Assembly: GCA_965279115.1 (NCBI GenBank) | Contig: OZ257137.1 | Location: 5,084,001 to 5,148,000, forward strand | DNA from: JAEUOS01 sp965279115 | Lineage (GTDB): Bacteria; Pseudomonadota; Gammaproteobacteria; Burkholderiales; JAEUOS01 | Reading direction: 5' to 3' | DNA: 64,000 nucleotides | Part shown: positions 52,345 through 60,798 of the stretch, piece after piece | How the letters are laid out: the number at the start of each line of letters is the position of its first letter | Numbering within the stretch: the stretch's first letter is position 1 | The notes under the pieces: model-generated | Databases searched by the model: none | Told to the model about the DNA's origin: nothing | The model's input: only the letters and a program-made list of their open reading frames with translations | Translations under genes and position numbers: made by a program

Positions 52345-54623
52345 ATCGCCTGCGCGCCCTGTTGCTGCTGCTGTGCCTGGCGCTGTCCGGATGCGCCAGC
52401 CAGGCCTACCTGGAAGGCCGCGAACTGATCACCATGGGCCGCTTCGAGGAGGGCCTGGCGCGGGTGCAGGAGGCGGCGCGCGCCGAGCCCGACAAGCGCG
52501 AATACCGCACCTACCTGCTGCGCCAGCGCGAACTGGCGCTGGCGCAGTTGTTCGCCGAGGCCGACGCCGCGCGCGCGGCCGGGCGCCGCGAGGTCGCGGA
52601 AGCGTTTTTCAGGCGCGCCGACGCGATCGATCCGGGCAACGTGCGCGCGCGCCAGGGGCTCGAGGAGCTCGCCGCCTCGCGCCGACTGGCGGGCAGCGTG
52701 CGCGAGGCCGACGAGCTGCACCGCAAGGGCGACGTGGCGCGCGCCGAGGCGAAGGCGCGCGCGGTGCTGGCGGAAAGCCCGCAGCACCCCGAGGCGCGCG
52801 CGCTCTTGCACCGCATCGAGGAAAAGCGCGCCGCCGATGTCGCCCCCGGCGGAGTCAATTCGCCGTTCTCGCGGCCGATCACGCTGGAATTCCGCGACGC
52901 GCCGGTGCGCTCCGTGTTCGAGACCATGTCGCGCCTGGCCGGCATCAACTTCGTGTTCGACCGCGACGTGCGCCAGGACCTGCGCGTGACCATCTTCGTG
53001 CGCAACACCTCGATCGACGAGGTGATGCGCCTGATCCTTTCGACCAACCAGCTCGAGCGCAAGCTGCTCAACGAGCATTCGGTGCTGATCTACCCCAACA
53101 CCCCGGCGAAGGTCCGCGAGCATGCCGAGCTGGCGCTGCGCACCTTCTACCTCACCAACATCGACACCAAGCAGGCGCAGACCATGATCCGCGCGCTGGC
53201 CAAGACGCGCGACCTGTACGCTGACGACAAGCTGAACGCCATCATCGTGCGCGACACGCCCGACGCGATCCGCCTGGTCGAGAAGCTGATCGCCTCGATC
53301 GACCTGCCCGAGCCCGAGGTGATGCTTGAGATCGAGGTGATGGAGATCGCCAGCGGGCGGGTGCAGGAGATCGGCATCCGCTGGCCCAACCAGGTGCAGT
53401 ACGGGCAGATCGGCGTGACCGGCCAGGTGAGCGCGCGCGGACCTTTCGACGCCTTCACCACCAGCGTGGCCAACCCTGTGGCGGTGGCCAACCTGCGCGC
53501 CGACGTCACCGCCACCAACACCCTGGCCAACCCGCGCATCCGTGTGCGCAACCGCGAAAAAGCCAAGGTGCACATCGGCGACAAGCTGCCGGTGTTCACC
53601 ACCACCTCCACCGCCAATGTGGGCGTGTCGGCCTCGGTGAGTTACCTCGATGTCGGCTTGAAGCTCGACATCGAGCCGCAGGTGTATCTGGACAACGAAG
53701 TCGCCATGAAGGTGGCGCTGGAGGTGAGCACCCTGGCCAAGGAAGTGGCCGGGCCGGCCGGCTCGATCGCCTACCAGGTGGGCACGCGCCTGACCAACAC
53801 GGTGCTGCGCCTGAAGGACGGCGAGACCCAGATCCTGGCCGGCCTGATCAACGACGAGGACCGCTCCACCGGCAGCCGGGTGCCCGGCCTGGGCGACATC
53901 CCCATCATCGGGCGCCTGTTCGGCAGCCAGCAGGACACCCGCAACAAGACCGAGATCGTGCTGCTGATCACCCCGCGCGTGCTGCGCAACCTGGTGCCGC
54001 CGCAGGCGCTCTCCGCCACCATGGCCGCCGGCACCGAGGCGCAGGTGGGGGCGCAGCCCCTGCGCCTGACCACCACGCAGCCGCGCTCGCTGGCGCTGGC
54101 CTCGGCCGGTCCGGCCGGGCCTGGCGCGCCTGCAAGCGCGGCCGGGCGACCCGGGGTGCGGCCACGTGGCGCTGCACCCGGTGTCTCCGGAAACGAGGTT
54201 CCCGCGGGGGATGCGCCGGCGCAGGACGCCGGCCCGGCAGCGCCACCGCCCGAAGTCGCCGCCGCGCCGCCACCGGCCGGTGGCCCGCCGCTCACCCTGA
54301 CCCTCGCCGTCAACGGCGAAATGATCAGCGGGCGCGAGATCGGCGTCTCCGTCGGGGCCAGCGCCGGCGCCGCGCCGCGCGCCATGCAGGTGGACCTGGC
54401 CTTCGATGCGGCCGTGCTTGAGCCGATCGGCGCCGCCACCGACGGCCCTGGCCGCGCCACCCTGACGGTGCAGCCGCCGGCGCCCGGCGGGGTAGTGCGC
54501 TTTCGCGTGATCGGCGCTGCCGGGGCGACGGCAAGCGTCGGCATCGCCGGGGTGCGTTTCAACGACGGCGGCAGCAGCGACTTCCTCGCGCCGCCGCCGC
54601 TGGCCTTGCAGGTGCGCCAGTGA
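52341..54623 (+). CDS. gspD: Secretin GspD with N-terminal TPR and C-terminal cohesin-like domain
   Basis: A 760-residue lipoprotein secretin (lipobox LALSGC). Residues 20-165 are TPR-like helices (ELITMGRFEEGLARVQEAAR and similar). N-domains follow from about 180 (ITLEFRDAPVRSVFETMSRL, then FYLTNIDTKQAQTMIRAL). The secretin core contains VMLEIEVMEIASGRVQEIGI and RVPGLGDIPIIGRLFGSQQ, ending LLITPRVLRNL near 550. A Pro/Ala linker precedes a last 110-residue beta domain (LTLAVNGEMISGREIGVSV, VDLAFDAAVLEPIGA, VRFRVIGAAG) resembling a cohesin domain. The outer-membrane pore of this system. Confidence 0.87.
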   Translation: MNRLRALLLLLCLALSGCASQAYLEGRELITMGRFEEGLARVQEAARAEPDKREYRTYLLRQRELALAQLFAEADAARAAGRREVAEAFFRRADAIDPGNVRARQGLEELAASRRLAGSVREADELHRKGDVARAEAKARAVLAESPQHPEARALLHRIEEKRAADVAPGGVNSPFSRPITLEFRDAPVRSVFETMSRLAGINFVFDRDVRQDLRVTIFVRNTSIDEVMRLILSTNQLERKLLNEHSVLIYPNTPAKVREHAELALRTFYLTNIDTKQAQTMIRALAKTRDLYADDKLNAIIVRDTPDAIRLVEKLIASIDLPEPEVMLEIEVMEIASGRVQEIGIRWPNQVQYGQIGVTGQVSARGPFDAFTTSVANPVAVANLRADVTATNTLANPRIRVRNREKAKVHIGDKLPVFTTTSTANVGVSASVSYLDVGLKLDIEPQVYLDNEVAMKVALEVSTLAKEVAGPAGSIAYQVGTRLTNTVLRLKDGETQILAGLINDEDRSTGSRVPGLGDIPIIGRLFGSQQDTRNKTEIVLLITPRVLRNLVPPQALSATMAAGTEAQVGAQPLRLTTTQPRSLALASAGPAGPGAPASAAGRPGVRPRGAAPGVSGNEVPAGDAPAQDAGPAAPPPEVAAAPPPAGGPPLTLTLAVNGEMISGREIGVSVGASAGAAPRAMQVDLAFDAAVLEPIGAATDGPGRATLTVQPPAPGGVVRFRVIGAAGATASVGIAGVRFNDGGSSDFLAPPPLALQVRQ

Positions 54624-55120
54624 GAGTTGCGGCGCGCGGCTTCACGCTCATCGAGCTGATGGTCACGCTCGCCATCGTGGGCATTCTCGCGGCGGGCCTG
54701 TTTCCATTGGCCGAACTGGACCGGCGCCGCGAGCGCGAGCAGGAGTTGCGCCAGTCGCTGCGCGAGATCCGCGCCGCCATCGACGCCTACAAGCGCGCCG
54801 CCGACGAGGGCCGCGTGGCCAAGGCGGCCGACGCCAGCGGCTACCCGCCGCGCCTGGAGGTGCTGGTCGAGGGCGTGGCCGACGCCAAGAGCGCCGAGCC
54901 GAAGCGCATCTTCTTCATGCGCCGCCTGCCGGCCGACCCGTTCGCACCGGACTTTGCGCGCGCCGGCGCGCGTGCCGACGCGCGCGCGGCGGCAGCCAGC
55001 TGGGGGCGGCGCAGCTATGCCAGCCCGCCCGATGCGCCCGCCGAGGGCGCCGACGTGTTCGACGTGTATTCGCTGGCCGAGGGCACGGGCCTGAATGGCC
55101 TGGCCTACCGCCAATGGTGA
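54620..55120 (+). CDS. Minor pseudopilin-like protein 1
   Basis: A 166-residue prepilin with class III signal AARGFTLIELMVTLAIVGIL: Gly-Phe cleavage and Glu+5. The C-terminal part has PPRLEVLVEGV, RIFFMRRLPADPFAP and DVFDVYSLAEGTGLNG, similar to GspG-like proteins with a DPF motif. GTG start overlapping the gspD stop. Closest to GspG-type minor pilins; not confidently GspH, I or J. Confidence 0.78.
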   Translation: MRVAARGFTLIELMVTLAIVGILAAGLFPLAELDRRREREQELRQSLREIRAAIDAYKRAADEGRVAKAADASGYPPRLEVLVEGVADAKSAEPKRIFFMRRLPADPFAPDFARAGARADARAAAASWGRRSYASPPDAPAEGADVFDVYSLAEGTGLNGLAYRQW

Positions 55121-55512
55121 TGATGCCTTCGGCCACCCTGCGCCAGCGCGGCTTCACGCTGCTGGAACTCATCGTCGTGATGAGCATCGTGGCGCTATTG
55201 GCCAGCCTGGCCGCACCGCGCTATTTCGACAGCGTCGAGCGCGCGCGCGAGCGGGTGCTGATGCAAAACCTCAACCTGTTGCGCGACGCGATCGACAAGT
55301 TCCACGCCGACAGCGGCGCCTATCCCGCCTCCCTGTCCGAACTGGTGACGCGGCGCTACGTGCGCAAGCTGCCGGACGACCCGGTCACCGGCAGCGCCAC
55401 CACCTGGGTGGTGCTGGCGCCGCCCGCGGCCAGCGGGCTGGCCGGGGTGTACGACGTGAAGAGCGGCGCGCCGGGCAATGCGCTGGACGGGAGCCCCTAT
55501 GGCGCATGGTGA
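55114..55512 (+). CDS. Minor pseudopilin-like protein 2
   Basis: A 132-residue prepilin: LRQRGFTLLELIVVMSIVAL near residues 9-28 with Gly-Phe cleavage and Glu+5. A GspG-like C-domain follows: IDKFHADSGAYPASLSELV, KLPDDPVTGSATTW and YDVKSGAPGNALDGSPYGAW. It overlaps both neighbouring genes by 7 and 14 bp. The methionines at 1, 3 and 4 are alternative starts. Confidence 0.8.
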   Translation: MVMMPSATLRQRGFTLLELIVVMSIVALLASLAAPRYFDSVERARERVLMQNLNLLRDAIDKFHADSGAYPASLSELVTRRYVRKLPDDPVTGSATTWVVLAPPAASGLAGVYDVKSGAPGNALDGSPYGAW

Positions 55513-56134
55513 TGTCGTGGGACGGCACCGTGCAGCGCGCGCGCGCGTGCGCGGCTTCGCCTACCTGTGGTTGCTGTTCTTCGTGGCCGCGATGGGGGCC
55601 TCGTTGGCCGCCGGCGGGGTGGTGTGGGAGGTACGGGTGCGACGCGAGAAGGAAGCCGATCTTCTGTTCATGGGCGCGGAAATCCGTCGCGCGATCGCGG
55701 AATACCACAGGCTGACGCCGCAGGCGGCGAAGGAATTGCCGGTGACGCTTGAAGACCTGGTGGACGACAAACGCGGCCCGTCGGTGCGGCGCCACTTGCG
55801 GCGCGTGTATGCCGACCCACTCACCGGTCGTGCGGAGTGGGGGCAGGTGAAGGTGCAGGGGCGTTTGATCGGCGTCTATAGCCTCGCCAGAGGCGTGCCG
55901 GTACGGCAGGGCGGCTTTGCTGAAGAAGACATCGGATTCAGCGGGGCGCGCGCCTATGCGGATTGGCGCTTTGTGGCCCAGGTGCCGATGCCGGCGACGC
56001 CGCAGGCATCCGCGCGGGGCGCAGCGCCGGCGGATCAGGCGGTGCCGCCTGCTACTGCGCCTCCGACACCGCTTGCGGAACCGGCGCCCGCTTCGCCAGG
56101 AACGTCGCTCCTGCGCGAGGATGCGATCAGATAA
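55499..56134 (+). CDS. Degenerate pseudopilin-like secretion protein
   Basis: A 211-residue protein with an RVRGFAYLWLLFFVAAMGA helix that keeps the Gly-Phe but has no Glu+5, reminiscent of GspK-type minor pilins. Then LLFMGAEIRRAIAEYHRLTP, LPVTLEDLVDDKRGPSVRRH and a DPLTG segment like type II pseudopilins, and a Pro/Ala-rich tail. Possibly the tip subunit. Its ATG overlaps the preceding gene by 14 bp. Confidence 0.65.
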   Translation: MAHGDVVGRHRAARARVRGFAYLWLLFFVAAMGASLAAGGVVWEVRVRREKEADLLFMGAEIRRAIAEYHRLTPQAAKELPVTLEDLVDDKRGPSVRRHLRRVYADPLTGRAEWGQVKVQGRLIGVYSLARGVPVRQGGFAEEDIGFSGARAYADWRFVAQVPMPATPQASARGAAPADQAVPPATAPPTPLAEPAPASPGTSLLREDAIR

Positions 56135-56141
56135 GGATGAG

Positions 56142-57011
56142 ATGATGAGATTGTTTTCATGGTTCGAATGGCGAGTCTGGACCCTGCCGGGGCTCTTGGC
56201 CCGGTGCGGCATTTGCGGCCTGGTCTCACTGCTGGTCGGCCCGGCGCTGGCGCATGGCGAACGCGAGGAGGGCGCATGGTTGCTGGACGGTGAACCGGCC
56301 CGTCCCATGCTGCGTGCCGGGGCGCGGCCCGCCTGGGTGGACTACAGCGCCATTGGTGCGGGTGGCAATGCGCCCCTGCTGGTCGAATCGGAAGCGGCCG
56401 CGCGGGCCCTCATAGCTGCGGTGAAGTCGGGCGACACTGAAGTCGTGCGCCAGGCGCTGGCCAGCCATGGCCGCCCAGGCGCGCGCCTGCTCGACGGCGA
56501 AACGCCGCTCGCCAGCGCGGTGCGCCAGGGACGGCTTGAAATCGCGCGGGTGCTGCTCGAACGTGGTGCGGACCCGAACACGCGCGACGCGCTGGGCCAG
56601 ACGCCCCTGATGCTTGCGGTACTCGGGCGGGATCGCTGGCTGGTGCGCCTGCTGCTGCGTTTCCAGGCGAACCCCGACCTGCGCGACGCCGCGGGCTCGG
56701 CGCCGCTGCTGGTGGCGCTGCGCACCGCGCAGGATCCGATCGCGGTTGAACTGGTGGCGGGCGGCGCCGACGTATTCGTCGTGAACGCGGACGGCGTGAC
56801 GGCGCTCAATTTCGCGATCGTCGAGGATCGCGAGGCCGTGGTCGAGGCCATGCTGCGCGCCGGCGTCGCCATCAACGCGCCCGACGAGGAAGGACGCACC
56901 GCGCTCTACTGGGCGGTGTTCTTCAAGCGCCTGGGGATCGCCAGGCGCCTGCTGGCGGCCGATGCCCGCTTCGAGGCGCGCGTCCTCGATCTGCCCGAGG
57001 GGCTCAGATGA
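56142..57011 (+). CDS. Exported ankyrin-repeat protein
   Basis: A 289-residue protein with a signal/transmembrane segment (ARCGICGLVSLLVGPALAHG). From about residue 90 it has five ankyrin repeats, for example GETPLASAVRQGRLEIARVL, GQTPLMLAVLGRDRWLVRLL and GRTALYWAVFFKRLGIARRL. It follows the secretion genes within 8 bp and so may be a periplasmic scaffold or chaperone for them; that is inference. Two adjacent ATGs; AAGGA lies 4-7 nt upstream. Confidence 0.78.
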   Translation: MMRLFSWFEWRVWTLPGLLARCGICGLVSLLVGPALAHGEREEGAWLLDGEPARPMLRAGARPAWVDYSAIGAGGNAPLLVESEAAARALIAAVKSGDTEVVRQALASHGRPGARLLDGETPLASAVRQGRLEIARVLLERGADPNTRDALGQTPLMLAVLGRDRWLVRLLLRFQANPDLRDAAGSAPLLVALRTAQDPIAVELVAGGADVFVVNADGVTALNFAIVEDREAVVEAMLRAGVAINAPDEEGRTALYWAVFFKRLGIARRLLAADARFEARVLDLPEGLR

Positions 57012-57045
57012 GGTGCGGACAACATTCCGCGCATGCGGGTGAACC

Positions 57046-57894
57046 ATGAACGTGTCGGCTGAACTCGAGGGCCTGACCGCGCTCACGCAGACTGAAACCG
57101 AACAGTTGCTGTTCACCATACAGTCCTCCCTGACGATCCGGCGCCGCTACCAGTTCTACATCTGGGCGCAGAGCCGGCTCAATGCCATGGTGCCGCATGA
57201 CCTGCTGGTATGCGCGCACCAGGAGCCGCAGCGCCGCGGCCTGAGTTTCGACTGCTTTCCGATGTTTCCCGTGCCGCGCGAGGCGATGGACCAACTCTAT
57301 GAACCCGCCACCGGCCTGATGACGCGTGTGATTGACTGCTGGAACAGCGCCGAGCGCACGCCATGCACCGGCGAGGCACATGGCGGCCGCCCGCGCGACG
57401 CTTCGCTCGAGGCCGCGCTCGAGCAGGCGGGCATGAGCGATTTTGTCGCCCACGGCATGCCGTCACCGCACGACCTGCTGGGCATCGAGACCTTTTTCTG
57501 CTTCGTCCAGGCGGGCGCGCAAATGGTGCCCGCCCATGTCAAGCGCGACGACAAACCGCTCACCGTGCGCCACAGCTTCATCGTCGAACTGCTGTTGCCG
57601 TATCTGCACGCCACCTACCAGCGCATCGTCTCGGCCGAGCGCTCGCGCGAGGCGCCGCGTCCCGAGAGTCCGCCGGCCGACCTGATCATCACCCATCGCG
57701 AGATCGAGATCCTCGGCTGGGTGCGCGAGGGCAAGAGCAACCAGGAGATCGGCAACCAGCTCTCGATCAGCCCGCTGACGGTGAAAAACCATGTGCAGAA
57801 GATCCTCCGCAAGCTCGGCGCCTCCAACCGCGCCCAGGCCGTGTCGATAGCGATGAGTTCGGGCCTGATCGCGAACTCGGCCAATGGGGGCTGA
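57046..57894 (+). CDS. epsA: LuxR-type regulator EpsA
   Basis: A 282-residue regulator. The N-terminal domain (1-190) includes RRRYQFYIWAQSRLNAMVPH and HDLLVCAHQE, and the C-terminal LuxR HTH spans about 215-275: LIITHREIEILGWVREGKSN, QEIGNQLSISPLTVKNHVQK. This matches the PEP-CTERM/exosortase-B-associated regulator EpsA, which probably controls the EPS/PEP-CTERM genes. Candidate targets include the downstream PEP-CTERM gene and the dyads in this region. Confidence 0.85.
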   Translation: MNVSAELEGLTALTQTETEQLLFTIQSSLTIRRRYQFYIWAQSRLNAMVPHDLLVCAHQEPQRRGLSFDCFPMFPVPREAMDQLYEPATGLMTRVIDCWNSAERTPCTGEAHGGRPRDASLEAALEQAGMSDFVAHGMPSPHDLLGIETFFCFVQAGAQMVPAHVKRDDKPLTVRHSFIVELLLPYLHATYQRIVSAERSREAPRPESPPADLIITHREIEILGWVREGKSNQEIGNQLSISPLTVKNHVQKILRKLGASNRAQAVSIAMSSGLIANSANGG

Positions 57895-57937
57895 CACCAA
57901 CGCCGCAGATGACACGCGCCGTTGCCAAACGCGGCGC

Positions 57938-57959
57938 GCATGATCCGTTCGGATCATGC
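57938..57959. repeat. GTTC-loop palindrome, copy 1
   Basis: GCATGATCC (57938-57946), loop GTTC, GGATCATGC (57951-57959). It differs from the palindrome at 60765 by one compensated base pair in the inner 20 bp. Nothing else but a probable promoter region is seen in the 57895-58329 gap; a short 84-codon frame on the minus strand is judged spurious. Confidence 0.6.
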
Positions 57960-58329
57960 AAAGACCTTCCCCGGTTGCGGATTGATCTCCAGGGTCGGGG
58001 TTGGACGCCCAAAGCCCCTGCTTTCGGATCACGCATGAGGCAAACGGACTACGTGAAGTGCCATCCGCGATTCAACGTGGTTTAACACACGATCACTAAA
58101 GTCGCCCCTGTAAACGAAAACGGGTGGTGCAGTCGCTGGATCAGGCCGCGCGGACCCTCGCTCTTTGTCGGATCAGTGCGACGCATGTCATGTGCGCCGC
58201 ACTCCTCCCGATGCCGTTCCCGCACCGAGCAGTAGATGCCGGCGGTAGGAAAGGTTGTCAGGTGGTTCAGGCTTTTCGCAACACGGGCATCTTCCACCGG
58301 CTTTGCCGGCAACTTTGCAGGAGTATTCA

Positions 58330-59175
58330 ATGACATTCAATCTCAAAACGCTCGCAGTCGCCGTGGGTATGGCGCTGGTGGCGGGGCAGGCATCGGCGGC
58401 CATCCGCCTGCCGGGCGATGCCAGCGGCAACGGCAGCGAACTTTTCGCGGTGGTCTACGACACCGAGTCCAAGTCGTCCTACATGAAGGACCTCGGCATC
58501 GAATTCCAGAACTTCCTGGCACAGCCTTCGGTGGCGGCCGGTTCCGGTGTCACCGCCCAAAATACCAGGCTCACTTTCACCATCGACGCATCGGACGCCG
58601 CCTGGGCGGGCTTCCTCAACACCACCGACGGCACCCCGACCCTGCGCTTCATGGTCGCCGGCGCCGACAGCACCGGCACCGCCGTCGGCGGCAATCGCTA
58701 CATGGGCACCGGCGCCACCAACCCGTTTGCCGGCCGGACGAACCAGCAGGTCTCCGCCTATGGCAACGCAGCGATCAACTACCTCGCCTACAACCAGAAT
58801 CGCGGTACGCACAGTTCCGCGACGCCGGTGTCGGAAAACGGGTCGAGCTTCTCGGTCGACACCGAAGCCGGCAACTTCGGCAAGTCCGGCATGATGACGC
58901 CCAACTGGAACGGGGCAGCCCCCGGCAACCTGACCGGCGCGCTCGGCGATTCGCTGAACTTCTACTTCACCCAGCGTTCCTCGACCAGCAACACCGCCGT
59001 CGCGTTCACCGACGTGTACGACAACTCGGTCGGCCCGGCCAAATGGAGCTTCAGCCAGTCCGGCGAAACCTATTCGCTGGTCTATGCGGCTCCGGTTCCG
59101 GAACCCGAAAGCTGGGCGCTGATGCTGGCCGGCATGGCCCTCCTGGGCGGCATCGCCCGTCGTCGCGCCAAGTAA
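58330..59175 (+). CDS. PEP-CTERM exported protein
   Basis: A 281-residue secreted protein; signal peptide ends GQASAA. The mature region is rich in Thr, Ser, Asn and Gly, with beta-rich segments (ELFAVVYDTESKSSYMKDLG, TRLTFTIDASDAAWAGFL) and no cysteine. The C-terminus VPEPESWALMLAGMALLGG plus ARRRAK is a full PEP-CTERM signal. Function unknown; probably a surface or matrix protein. Second in the EpsA-to-TpsA cluster. Confidence 0.87.
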   Translation: MTFNLKTLAVAVGMALVAGQASAAIRLPGDASGNGSELFAVVYDTESKSSYMKDLGIEFQNFLAQPSVAAGSGVTAQNTRLTFTIDASDAAWAGFLNTTDGTPTLRFMVAGADSTGTAVGGNRYMGTGATNPFAGRTNQQVSAYGNAAINYLAYNQNRGTHSSATPVSENGSSFSVDTEAGNFGKSGMMTPNWNGAAPGNLTGALGDSLNFYFTQRSSTSNTAVAFTDVYDNSVGPAKWSFSQSGETYSLVYAAPVPEPESWALMLAGMALLGGIARRRAK

Positions 59176-59248
59176 GCCCTTAGCTTGATCGATCGGGCCG
59201 GGCGGTCCATTGTGGTTTCCGCCCGGCGCACACTTCAAAGGAAATGAA

Positions 59249-60688
59249 ATGAAACTCACAGCTCTGTCGGGCGCGCTGTTGCTCGCCTTCGCCGCGCCGT
59301 CGGCCTTCGCACTGGACCCCGCCACCACCGGCGCCGCCACCACCGTCAAGATCTATGCCTCCGGTGCGTCCGCGCAACTCAACACCATCCAGGGTGTGTT
59401 CAACAGCATGTGCGTTGCCGGCACGCGCGATACCTACACCAACTCCACCAACGTCATCGGCGTCTCCTGCACCATCGCTACCGGGGTGTCCCAGCTGGCC
59501 GGCAAGAACGTCTTCTTCGGCTACAACGCCGACGGCGGCTCCGGCAACGGCGTGTACCCGATCGCCAAGACGGTCACGGCCGGCGGTACCATCAGCACCG
59601 ATGCGGCCGCCAAGCGTCCGCAGATCATCAACCCGGCCGCATGCACCGCAACGACGGCCAACAACTACGCCTGCGCCGCGGGCACCCTGGGCAACCGCTT
59701 CTCCGACACCGGCATTTCCGACGTCGAACCGGCGCTGTTCAAGGCCGAGGAGAACAAGCCCTCCGCATTCTCCACCACCGTGCTCGAGGACTTCGAACTG
59801 GCCAACCTTGATGTAGGCAGCCAGAACCAGGTCATCATGGGCATCGCGGTGACCAACAACCTGTACAACGACCTGGCCACCGCACAGGGGCTTTCCACCG
59901 GTGCGGGCCAAGTGCCTTCGCTGCCGCGTTCGTTGATCGCCTCCCTGCTGTCGGGTGGGCTGGCCTCACCGGCCGACGGCCAGGGCTGGCAGGCCCTGTT
60001 CACGCCGGGCAGCCTGCCCGCCGACGACACCGCCGCCAAAGCCCAGGTCAACATTGGCCGGCGCGTCAACGGTTCGGGCACCCAGGCTGCGGCCAATGCC
60101 TTCTTCCTCAACTACGGTTGCTCGCCGTCGTCGAACACGGTACCGCTCAAGGCATCCGACAGCAGTGCGGGCGCAATCGTAATCAATGAAGGCAGCGGCA
60201 CCGGCAACGTCATCACCTTCCTCAACGGCATCCCGGCAACGCAGTACGGCATTGGCCTCATCTCCAAGGAAAATGCTCCCGCCGTAGGCGCCAACTGGAA
60301 GCACATCGCCATCGACGGCGTCGCGCCGAGCCGCGACAATGTCAAGAACGGCAAATACGAGTACGCCGTCGAGCAGACCATGCAGTGGAACACCGCCTAC
60401 CTGCTGGGCACCCTGCGCACGACGGAGTACCCGCTGCCGGCCGGCGTGACCGCGGCCAACCTGGAGGATTTCCTCAAGACCTTCCGGACCCGTGCCGGAT
60501 CGCCGCTGGTGCTCGACTCCATCGCGTCGGCTGCCACCAAGGAAGGCACCGCTGCCTTGATCAACGACACCGAAGGCTACATCTACGCCGATACCGACAC
60601 CTCGGATAAGGGCAAGGCGAATGCGAAGTTCGTCTCGCGCATGACCCGCGGCGGCAATACCTGCCAGCCGTTCGTCTGGAGCAAGTAA
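59249..60688 (+). CDS. PstS-like exported substrate-binding-fold protein
   Basis: A 479-residue secreted protein with a signal peptide ending AAPSAFA. VKIYASGASAQLNTIQGVF at the mature N-terminus and RVNGSGTQAAANAFFLNYGC near 280 resemble the anion-binding loops of PstS-like periplasmic binding proteins, and TFLNGIPATQYGIGLISKEN continues the pattern. Six or so cysteines could form disulfides. No ABC permease lies nearby; instead a TpsB/TpsA pair follows. The PBP assignment is tentative. AAAGGA lies 7 nt before the ATG. Confidence 0.6.
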   Translation: MKLTALSGALLLAFAAPSAFALDPATTGAATTVKIYASGASAQLNTIQGVFNSMCVAGTRDTYTNSTNVIGVSCTIATGVSQLAGKNVFFGYNADGGSGNGVYPIAKTVTAGGTISTDAAAKRPQIINPAACTATTANNYACAAGTLGNRFSDTGISDVEPALFKAEENKPSAFSTTVLEDFELANLDVGSQNQVIMGIAVTNNLYNDLATAQGLSTGAGQVPSLPRSLIASLLSGGLASPADGQGWQALFTPGSLPADDTAAKAQVNIGRRVNGSGTQAAANAFFLNYGCSPSSNTVPLKASDSSAGAIVINEGSGTGNVITFLNGIPATQYGIGLISKENAPAVGANWKHIAIDGVAPSRDNVKNGKYEYAVEQTMQWNTAYLLGTLRTTEYPLPAGVTAANLEDFLKTFRTRAGSPLVLDSIASAATKEGTAALINDTEGYIYADTDTSDKGKANAKFVSRMTRGGNTCQPFVWSK

Positions 60689-60718
60689 GCCGCTTCCAGG
60701 TTCGCTGCTGCAATCCGA

Positions 60719-60748
60719 CCCCGCCGCAAGGCGGGGTTTTTCTTTTTT
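60719..60748 (+). terminator. Strong intrinsic terminator after the PstS-like gene
   Basis: CCCCGCC (60719-60725), loop GCAA, GGCGGGG (60730-60736), then TTTTTCTTTTTT. It should end the transcript before the two-partner secretion genes. Confidence 0.88.
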
Positions 60749-60764
60749 CAATCAGGGCCTTGCA

Positions 60765-60796
60765 TTCACCCATGAGCCGTTCGGCTCATGGGTGAA
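60765..60796. repeat. GTTC-loop palindrome, copy 2
   Basis: 14-bp perfect arms (60765-60778 and 60783-60796; inner part CATGAGCC / GGCTCATG) with loop GTTC. It lies immediately before the TpsB start codon region, between the terminator and the gene, where it could be an operator or a leader hairpin. Confidence 0.65.
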
Positions 60797-60798
60797 AA

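Noticed and set aside
58082..58336. 84-codon minus-strand frame in the gap before the PEP-CTERM gene
   Set aside because: No motif and no promoter; it overlaps the likely leader of the rightward gene.
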